A stretch of DNA of 64,000 bases, from positions 63,240,001-63,304,000 of the forward strand of contig JBITNC010000001.1 in NCBI GenBank assembly GCA_050084985.1, given 5' to 3'. The notes beneath the pieces were generated by a model that searched no databases, was not told the DNA's origin, and saw only the letters and a list, made by a program, of their open reading frames with translations. This DNA is from Nageia nagi. Its lineage: Eukaryota > Pinophyta. The position numbers and the translations under genes are program-made. Positions 56,590 to 64,000 of the stretch are shown one piece after another (the first letter of the stretch is position 1; every line of letters starts with the position of its first letter).

Positions 56590-57424
56590 CTCTTAGCCCC
56601 CATCATCTCAAAAATAACATCATTTCAAAAAATATTAAGTCGTACAAGAGCACTAGAGCACTAGGAAGTAAAAATTGATCAGCATAGTAAGCTTGCAATT
56701 TCTCATTAGGTTTGTGCATCATGATACAATGTAGCCACTCGTCAAACATAAAATGATCTCCATTTTTCTCCCTAATATCAATACTTTAAACAATATGAAT
56801 GGAAGAATCCACCTTATATGTTGATTTGTCAAATCTAGTACTTGAGGTTCTCTTATGTTAATCATCATTTGGAATTGGTTCCACAATACCTTACTCATCC
56901 TTACCTAAGCCTTGCCATCATAATAATATTTTTGCATATATTTAGTAGCAAAAGAAGAATTAATACGGGTAAAATGGATACTTACATGACCTATCAAAGT
57001 TTCACAAACGAACAAATATTATCCTCTTGCTCTTGGTAAAGAACGCTAACATCTAAAATAGGTTCTATTAATTCTTCAAGAATGGGGTAGCATCACTCAA
57101 AATCATCCTCCTTTGAGTGTTGTCTTTGGTATTCAAGCATAAATAAGGGTCATCCTAGCTCCTTGAAGTCTACCAAATATCTAAATCTAGAATTTGACAT
57201 GTTCCCATGCTTACCACTTGTGAAGTTACATCTTTGATAGGTCTTTCCATACCTTCATCATTGACCAAATCATAAGGGATCCAAAATCTTTAAGTTTTTT
57301 GACATAAATTTGTTACATTTGTTATAACTATTTTACCTTCATACATGAATCTAATAAACCAATGGAGAGTGGAAGTTACAACCCTAATATTATGAATCCA
57401 AGGCCTACCAAGTAACAGATTATA
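56590..57424 (-). other. Decayed protease-RT linker of Z1
   Basis: Lies between the Z1 protease and the X2 insertion. No open frame of note. Confidence 0.55.
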
Positions 57425-58290
57425 TTATAATTTTTCTTGAAAAATATAAAGTTTTTGATTAATATATTTACCTCCTACTTCAATAGGCATATTAAAATAA
57501 CCAATGCATTTTTTTTTAGTATTATCAAAACCTTTAATACTAATAGTAGTTCTCCTGATACTTACATAAATAGATGAAAAATATTTTTGCAAGCAATTAA
57601 TAGAGCAAACATTTACATTAGAGCTTGTATCAATCAATATTTTTTTAAAAGGAATATCATCAACATTTACACAAATATATAGGCCTATGTTCTTTTCAAT
57701 AACATCTTCACTAGGCAACTCACTCTCTTGAAAGAAAATCATGATATAAGTTAAATTCATATTAAGATTAGCAACTAATTCAGTAAATTTTACAATGTGA
57801 ATATTAGCATCTATCTCAATTTTATTTAATGCATTAAATAGTGTATTTCTATAGTCTGAGGATAATTGCAAAAGATCAAAAATACTTATCTTGGTATGTG
57901 TTACCTTTAACTATTCCAAACATTATTGTGCACCTAGATTGCATGGAATCTCCCTCCTTTGGTTATTTCTAGGTGAACATCTCCTCTAGGCCTCCCTCTC
58001 TAAGTGGCGATGCATCATTCCTCATCAAAATTAACATTTGCTATGAGAGGTTCATATCCTTCAATGTCTTCTTCAAAAGCATGCAAGCATTAGTTATGTG
58101 ACCTTTGACCTTAGGATATTCACAAAAGGCCTCTTCAATGTACCAACTAGGCTTGTCATCATTGGGCCTTAATTCTCTTTGTGGATCGGGAGAAATTAAT
58201 CCCTTCTGTAAGCAATCTTTGAACATAATTGTAGGAGATAGAGGTAACTTTATAGTTCTTCAAAAATTATGTTTAGCTTGACTCTTTTGT
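57425..58290 (-). pseudogene. gag-protease remnant of Z1 (minus-strand Tat element)
   Basis: 58226-58041 (minus) reads PTIMFKDCLQKGL, PSWYIEEAFCEYPKVKGHIT and ACMLLK, matching the young Tat WYREDRYCEYHQTKGHTT. 57871-57425 (minus) is open for 148 codons, with KILIDTSSNVNVCS as the protease site and a D-T-S rather than D-T-G loop. Upstream gag is absent because the sequence joins RT of Z2 near 58290. Confidence 0.87.
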
Positions 58291-58296
58291 TGTTCC

Positions 58297-58489
58297 TTAC
58301 TTCAATTTCAATTTATATTCTCTTATTATTTGAAAAAATATCTTTAAATCTAAAATATGATCATTTTTTTCTCTAGATTTAGCAAGAATATCATCAACAT
58401 AAATCTTAATAGAATCATAAATCATATCATAGAACATACTTTCCATAGTTCTTTGATAAGTAGCTCTCATATTCTTCAATCCAAAAGAC
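58297..58489 (-). pseudogene. RT fragment of Z2 downstream of Y2
   Basis: Minus strand reads FGLKNMRATYQRTMESMFYD, IYVDDILAKSREKNDH and REYKLKLK, matching RT of the young Tat through its YVDD motif. It abuts gag of Z1 near 58290, an order impossible in one element. Upstream RT resumes at 63576 beyond Y2. Confidence 0.9.
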
Positions 58490-58699
58490 TATTAGAGAGA
58501 AGTCAAAATTGATTGATTATATTGATGTGAGCACAAATAAATACATGGAGTAGTTGGGATTCACATTCCTATACAATAATGGACCATCTTCAATAAACCC
58601 TAATATCAAAATATAAAATATTAGAATAAATATTAATGTATTTATTACATATGTAGATACATAAAGTATATATTATTAATTAATGTATTATTTCTAATA
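58490..58699 (-). repeat. 3' LTR of Y2
   Basis: Minus strand starts TATTAGAAATAATACATTA and ends CTCTAATA. It is preceded by the purine tract ATGGGGGCG (58700-58708). Confidence 0.82.
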
Positions 58700-59029
58700 C
58701 GCCCCCATAATACATTAGGTCTTCAAAGGATATGAGAGCAAGCTCTAAAAGTATTCAAACTTTCCATTGTCAAGAGATTTGGTGAAGATATATTCAATTT
58801 GCTTCTTCATGGAAATGTAGTGAAGCATGATATTGTGTAGTGAAACATGATCCTGAATGTAGTACACCTGTATGTCAATGTGTTTAGTGCACTCATAAAA
58901 ATAAGAATTTTGGACTAGTTTCAAAACATCTTGATTGTTACAATGCAGAATAATGGCTTATTTCAATGGAATTCCCATGCTTGTCAAAATACGAAGTAAC
59001 CATACTACTTCACAAATAGTATATAATTA

Positions 59030-59470
59030 GTAGCACGATATTTCGACTCTATGGTAGACTTTGATGTGATGCTCTATTTCTTGCTACCCCATGAAATCAA
59101 TCTAGATCTAAGGAAGAACACATATCCTATCATCAATCTTCTTCATCCAAGGATCCTCCATAATTTCCATTCATGTATCCAAACAAGATGAACTTATCAT
59201 TCTTCTTGTATTCCAGACCATAATCATCAGTACCATAGATGTACCTCAAAACATGCTTTGTCACATTTTAGTGCACCTTCTTTGGTTCATGCATAAATCT
59301 TAAAAGATAGTTAACAGTATAACAAATATTTGGTCTGGTGTATGCTAGGTAAATTAACCCTCCAATCAGTTGATGATAGAGAGTTACATTTATCGATGGA
59401 GAACAATCATGTATGACAAATGTAAACTAGGTTCAATTTGAGTGGACATTGGTTCATTTTTTTCATCCTA
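59030..59470 (-). pseudogene. Decayed copia RT/RNase H region of Y2
   Basis: Closely matches 17630-18060 and encodes the same LIYLAYTRP, FMHEPKKVH and DYGG-type blocks, broken by frameshifts. No gag, integrase or RT palm found upstream. Confidence 0.78.
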
Positions 59471-59945
59471 AATTTCTCTAATAATGTATTAGTTCAATTC
59501 ATATGTGAAATAAATATTTTGTCTTCATCTGTTAGACCTCCAATTTTGTAAATTTTCATCAAAATTTTGGTCCTCCAAGGTATTAAATTAATGATTTGGT
59601 TCAAAAAATATTAATACCTTCAATTTTTGAATCATATGCCTAAAACTTTAAGTACATGTCAAAAATTGATTTAAGTTATGTAGAGGTGTTTAGAACTTAA
59701 GACCTATTATTTTCCAACTTGATGCTTTACCAAGGCACTAAGCACTCTTCCTTGTTTAAATAGTAACTTGTATTTGTTTTGTGTGCCTTCAAAAACTCAT
59801 TTCTTTTAGAAAGAAGATATTCTCTCCTAAAAATTTGTAATTATGATGGCAAGTAATTTTATTGAATACCTTTTCTCAATTTTAAATTGTTTATTTGAGC
59901 GGCTAAATGGCAGCAACAACATATTATTTTCTTCAATAGATTTTT

Positions 59946-60072
59946 TGTTGGAAACCTAATCCTTAGGGATTAAGGTAATTTATGATCATTAATAGTTTTA
60001 GGTGTGTGAGTATGCATGTATTTATATGAGACCAAATTAATACAATATTTGGCTTTTGGAGTTTCTCCTTCA
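59946..60072 (+). repeat. 5' LTR of TRIM-like element
   Basis: TGTTGGAAACC to TCTCCTTCA, 127 bp. Confidence 0.93.
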
Positions 60073-60074
60073 AG

Positions 60075-60087
60075 TGGTATCAGAGCC
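60075..60087 (+). promoter_or_regulatory. Primer-binding site of TRIM-like element
   Basis: TGGTATCAGAGCC, an exact initiator-Met type. Confidence 0.9.
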
Positions 60088-60179
60088 TCGTTGGAGAAGA
60101 TCTGGAGAACTCCATTGCCCATCCTCCAAAGATGAGGGTTTGAAGTTTTTTGTTGGTTCATAGTTTCAGCTGTGGTTAT

Positions 60180-61750
60180 GAAGATTTGAATCTGTTATGG
60201 GGATTTGAATCTGTTGAAGAGAGGCAGAGGACTACCCTAAAGACGTGAATGATGGCCAGAGGAGCCATGAGAGAAGATCATGCAGAGAAAGGGGTGTTGG
60301 AGTGCATCTCCTTGCATGGATCATGAGAAGAGCCTATGTGGAGAAAGGGGTGTATCTTGGACTGCACCTCCCCACATGGAGCCTAAGGAAGAGAAGAGAA
60401 TGCCTCATAGAGGAGGCATCGCACAGCTGAAAGCTAAGAATGCAGCCCTAGGTAGAGAACGAGGTCAAGCAGCATGACCCGAAAATGGTGAAGGAAGCCA
60501 TCACCATAATCGACCAATTGAACGACTTCAGGAGGCCACTGGCTAGGAGGGAGTCGAATAGGGTGCAAACCGAGACGGCTGGGCCGGGGAAGGAGTACCC
60601 GCAGCAGTCAAGAATGCACCAGGATGGCGCACGATAGTCTGAGGATAAGCTCGAGAATGGACAGGAGAGAGAGGTAGATCCACAACCCAGGTGTAGTTGA
60701 GTGGGGCGAACATGCCCAAACCACGAGATGATTCGAGAAGGGAGAGAGCAATGGATCTGGGGTACAGAAAACCCACGTAAGATTGAGCCATAAGGAGCTC
60801 AGTGTGGCACCATGGAGGATCTTGGAAGAGGCAGAGTTTTTGGAATCTGTCTGGAGAACATTGATGAGGAAGGAGAAGGAAAAACACACGCGTTTGATGG
60901 TGGAGGCTCCTCTTGCTGCGGAAGCTATAAAGTTCTACAAGCACATGTTTGGAGCTGTAGAGGCAAGAGAAAGCGCAGCTGCAAGAGGTTTAGATGGCTC
61001 AGGCCACATTTGCAGAAGACATGCGCTTGTGTAAAAACTATGTGCTATTGGTGCAGCAATCAGCCTTGAGAACCTGCGACGAAGGATTGCGAAGTGAAGG
61101 AATACATGTTGAAAGGGTGCCTGCTGAGCCTGTGCGCGTTGAAGCGGAAACATACTCTCTAAGAGAGCGCCAAGTGTGACTTGGTTTTCCAACGTGGAGC
61201 CCGACAGGAGGAGGCTCTGGGTCCTCGTGATGTAGTTTTGGCTGATGTGGACTTTACCCAGTGTGAAGCTACGAGTGTTTGGGTCGTTGTATGTGAGGGT
61301 CGTGATTCTGGAGAAGTCACCCCGATGGACGATTGGATCCGACGTGGAGGTTCTAGGAAGTTTTTGATCTGTGAGTGGCTGCAGAGTGAAAGAAAACACC
61401 ACGAGCAGAGCACCCAAGGAGTGGGCAAGACGAGGTCAGAGTTGAGCAGAGCTCCTCCGGGCCAAACGGTGGACCAAGTGGGGTCCAGAATAGAGCCGCC
61501 AGGAGCCGTGGCATGAACAAGTCAGAGGAGACTGACACCGTGCTCATGCCATCATTGAGCCTGTTGTTCACCTACCCTACATGTGTTTCTGAAACTAGCA
61601 TACGTTTCAGCTTGGTGGCTACAGCAAGAATGCGTTAAAATGTTTTAATCTGACTTGGTAGTTGGGAACAGACCTAACAACGTAACGCTCGTATGTGTTC
61701 TGCTTGCATGCAACCATGGCAGTGTAGTGGAGAAGAGCTAAAAATACTTT
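60180..61750 (+). other. GC-rich unidentified payload of the TRIM-like element
   Basis: Several overlapping frames of 60-160 codons exist on both strands. Examples are plus 61181-61516, with ADVDFTQCEATSVWVVVCEG, and minus 61417-60935, with ITTLTYNDPNTRSFTLGKVH. I recognise no family in any of them. High GC lowers stop frequency, so length alone is weak evidence. The payload may be a captured host transcript or simply non-coding. Confidence 0.5.
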
Positions 61751-61759
61751 TCTGAACAA

Positions 61760-61843
61760 GCACCAGACGAACTCCGGACGAGCGCCAGATGAACTCCGGA
61801 CGAGCGCCAGACAAACTTCGGATGAGCGCCAGACGAGCTCCAG
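61760..61843 (+). repeat. 22-bp tandem repeat, four copies, in TRIM-like element
   Basis: GCGCCAGACGAACTCCGGAC with GA spacing starts at 61760, 61782, 61804 and 61826. The 22-bp period is not a multiple of three, arguing against coding. Confidence 0.88.
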
Positions 61844-61917
61844 AAAAAGCTCCATAAAAGGCTACACACCTAAAGGCATCTTTGTATTCTCATTTAATTC
61901 TTAATCCCTTGCGGATT

Positions 61918-61928
61918 AAAGGAGGGAA
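61918..61928 (+). promoter_or_regulatory. Polypurine tract of TRIM-like element
   Basis: AAAGGAGGGAA abuts the 3' LTR. Confidence 0.85.
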
Positions 61929-62055
61929 TGTTGGAAACCTAATCCTTAGGGATTAAGGTAATTTGTGATCATTAATAGTTTTAGGTGTGTGAGTATGCAT
62001 GTATTTATATGAGACCAAATTAATACAATATTTGGCTTTTGGAGTTTCTCCTTCA
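61929..62055 (+). repeat. 3' LTR of TRIM-like element
   Basis: 127 bp, one A/G difference from the 5' LTR, followed by TTTTT. Confidence 0.93.
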
Positions 62056-62663
62056 TTTTTCCTTCCAATAATAGTGGCATTATGGGCACACTCCTCATTT
62101 AGTTTAATTATTTGTTGGATTCCTATTAGTTGGGTGCTTATATTATTGTCTCCTTCAAAAAAAAATCTATCCTTTAATTTGTATAGGAAAAAAATTAATT
62201 GATGGTGTAGCAAGGGGACTATAGTTTAAGAAACTTAATTCTCCAAGGCTATTGGTTGCTGCCAGAGGAGAAGAATTCGAATGCAAATTGCTATCTTCTA
62301 GACGTGTGCATTCACTGGGGAGAGTAGTCTGAAGGATTTTTTGGCAGGTTTTGTGTTTGAAGGGAAAGCATGAGGGAGGCTGGATGAGGCAACATCGAAG
62401 GTTGGAGGTGGTTTACACTGGATGGGAGGAGGGCATCGTGTGTGAATAGGCTGGCTTGTGGAGATGGTGGCTCGCGTTAGGCTAGGGACAAGCTGGTTGG
62501 GCAGTGTTTACTCGAGGGGACGTTATAGCAATTGTTCACTATAAAACTAAAGGTTGAACACAAAGATATTTCCAAGCAAAATGTTTGACTTTACAAATTA
62601 AATCATTTCCATTGTAAAAACTTCAATGGATTTGGTTAGGCGTGCACTCTACGCTCTTCAACG

Positions 62664-62903
62664 TTGGACGTTTGTTGGCTAGAACACGTAAGGCAGTTCG
62701 TGACAGCGGGTTGGGAGAGTGTTTGCAAGGCTAGTGAATGGGCGCTAAAGAAGTGGAGTGGCAGGGTGGGGAGGCAAACATTGTATCAGCCAATGCAACT
62801 TATAGTAGTAGGCAAACCAGATCTATTTTCCTTTACTAACGTCCTCATGGAATGCACTGGGAGTGATGTGGGGGTAAACAAATTTGGTAATTGGGTAGAG
62901 TGA
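62664..62903 (+). other. Unrecognised 79-codon frame in Y2, interrupted in Y1
   Basis: Reads CKASEWALKKWSGRVGRQTL and then LIVVGKPDLFSFTNVL. I recognise no family. The Y1 counterpart (40850-41060) has kept the length closely but contains stops such as the one replacing the Trp of SEWAL. It could be a fragment picked up by Y or a chance frame. Confidence 0.3.
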
Positions 62904-63353
62904 TTGTGTTGGCTTGCTGAAGGAGCTCAGGCGCGATGCACATTGCTGCCTTAAGGAGTTGTCAAGCAAGAGGCAGATTCGGCAGTGCAAGATGAAAGTT
63001 TTGCTTACTACATACTCGGATACACACTACTCTCTCCTCTCTGCTAACACATAAACTGTGCGTAGTTCTTTTACAATTATTGCTCAAAAAACATAACTCT
63101 TATCTTCACTATATATCATATTTTCGGCAATCTCATTCATATTGGTTAGATTTTTACAATGTTTGGGAGGGAGGGAGAGATCAACATATCGTCTCCTCTC
63201 TTTTTAGATCCTTGAACACAGAATGTTTGTGTTTAAATTATCTCTAAATTATCTCCTTCTTCTTCACTTCTTTAGCATAATCATCCTTAGGCTATGGAAA
63301 ATAATCATAACTTCACTAGGCATATTGAGGAGAGAAGGAAGAGAATAAGTTTT

Positions 63354-63365
63354 GCTCTGATACCA
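63354..63365 (-). promoter_or_regulatory. Primer-binding site of Y2 (minus strand)
   Basis: TGGTATCAGAGC on the minus strand, directly next to the LTR with no spacer. Exact initiator-Met type. Confidence 0.85.
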
Positions 63366-63575
63366 TATTGGAGAGAAACTTGAATTGATTCATTGTATTG
63401 ATATTAGCACAAATAAATATATAGAGTAGTCGAGAGTTACATTATTGTACAATAACTTACCATCTCCAATAAACCATAATATCAAAATATAAAACATTAG
63501 AATATATACTAATGTATTTATTAAATATGTAGATACCTTAAGTATTTATTATTAACTAATGTATTATTTCTAATA
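63366..63575 (-). repeat. 5' LTR of Y2
   Basis: Minus strand TATTAGAAATAATACATTAG to TCTCTCCAATA, 210 bp. The termini read TA...TA rather than TG...CA. Confidence 0.82.
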
Positions 63576-64000
63576 AAAGCATGACCACCTAACAAAATGT
63601 GCCTCAAGGAGTAATAAATGTTATCTTATGTTTATCTTCCTTGTTAATCCTTATTTGATTATAGCTGGAAAAACCATCCATGAATGATAAAATCTCATGG
63701 TATGTTTTAGAATCTATAATCATATCAATATTAGGTAGAGGAAAGGCATCTTTTGGGCATGCCTTGTTAATATCTCTAAAATATGTGCAACATCTTATCT
63801 CACTATTAGGCTTGGCTACATGGGCAATGTTAGAAATATAGGGAGAATAATTAATAGGAACAATAAAACCAATAGTAAGATATTTTTTTATTTCATTCTT
63901 AATTACTAAAGCACATTAGGATGCATTTTCTTAGGTTTTTGTTGTATGAGTTTAGCATCATTATTGACAACTAAAGTATGAGTGAAAAAATCATAATCTA
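63576..64000 (-). pseudogene. RT N-terminal part of Z2, runs off the window
   Basis: Minus strand reads YFRDINKACPKDAFPLPNID, YHEILSFMDGFSSYNQI and TFC, a stop, VVML, matching RT of the young Tat up to MPFG, where Y2 is inserted. Closely homologous to Z1 41620-42000. More of Z2 should lie beyond 64000. Confidence 0.88.

Larger units (their letters stand above)
59946..62055 (+). mobile_element. Young short-LTR (TRIM-like) element in Y2
   Basis: 2,110 bp with 127-bp LTRs (59946-60072 and 61929-62055) differing at one base, TSD TTTTT, initiator-Met primer site TGGTATCAGAGCC at 60075-60087 and purine tract AAAGGAGGGAA before the 3' LTR. The 1.86-kb interior has no Gag or Pol motif and is markedly more GC-rich than its surroundings. 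It must rely on another element's enzymes. Y1 is empty at the matching site (18538-18542). Confidence 0.93.
58490..63575 (-). mobile_element. Copia-derived element Y, copy 2 (Y2), with a nested TRIM
   Basis: 210-bp LTRs at 58490-58699 and 63366-63575, about 15% diverged. The primer site and purine tract both read on the minus strand. Flanks GCTTT and GTCTT (minus strand) each differ once from GCCTT, which Y1 retains and which fits the MPFG codons of RT. Without the 2.1-kb TRIM it is about 3 kb and keeps only RT/RNase H remnants. Confidence 0.85.

Noticed and set aside
60935-61417. 160-codon minus-strand frame in the TRIM-like element as a gene
   Set aside because: Overlaps other similar frames on both strands in GC-rich sequence with no recognisable domain; kept only as part of the payload description.

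Overview
The window looks like nuclear DNA of a seed plant made entirely of transposable elements. I found no intact host gene, tRNA or rRNA. The plant call rests on Tat-lineage Ty3/gypsy polyproteins with a second RNase H domain, plant-type Ty1/copia elements primed by initiator-Met tRNA, and degenerate plant-type PPR repeats. A slow-turnover genome such as a gymnosperm is my inference from how many old, decayed insertions persist.

Layout. (1) 1-15877 is a tandem array of one young Tat element: internal region, LTR (7059-7893), internal region, LTR (15043-15877). The second internal copy has intact gag-protease and pol; the first carries one extra A in the RT region. About ten differences separate the two 8-kb units. 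(2) 15878-17510 is non-coding with ~110-bp tandem repeats and ends in what may be a CACTA-type terminus. (3) 17511-41619 is an old minus-strand copia-derived element, Y1, split by X1 (18899-23850, a ~5 kb TG-start unit carrying PPR-gene remains) and by a decayed Tat element (23959-40687). The Tat element is itself split by copia element C1 (25112-33542). (4) 41620-58290 is a decayed minus-strand Tat element, Z1, split by X2 (42524-56589, an inverted second copy of X). X2 contains a solo LTR (43518-44137) and copia element C2 (48486-56529). (5) 58297-64000 is a second copy of the same Z locus (Z2) with Y at the same position (Y2, 58490-63575). Y2 lacks X and Tat but carries a young short-LTR TRIM-like element (59946-62055).

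Most insertions have readable boundaries and 5-bp target duplications: TAATT for C1, AGTTT for C2, RGAGC for the old Tat, ACTAC for the solo LTR, GGTTT for X1, CTCYT for X2, TTTTT for the TRIM, and GCCTT (ancestral) for Y. Y1 and Y2 serve as each other's empty sites. An RT-to-gag junction near 58290 shows that Z with Y was tandemly duplicated before the later insertions. By-eye LTR divergence fits the nesting: Y ~15%, old Tat ~10-13%, C1 and C2 ~8%, TRIM <1%, young Tat ~0.2%.

Most notable: PPR-gene remains inside the two X units; GC-rich motifs spaced ~30 bp apart at four sites of the young Tat; a canonical -1 slippery heptamer at its gag-pro/pol overlap; and satellite-like 40-, 97/194- and 35-bp arrays in its 3' untranslated region.
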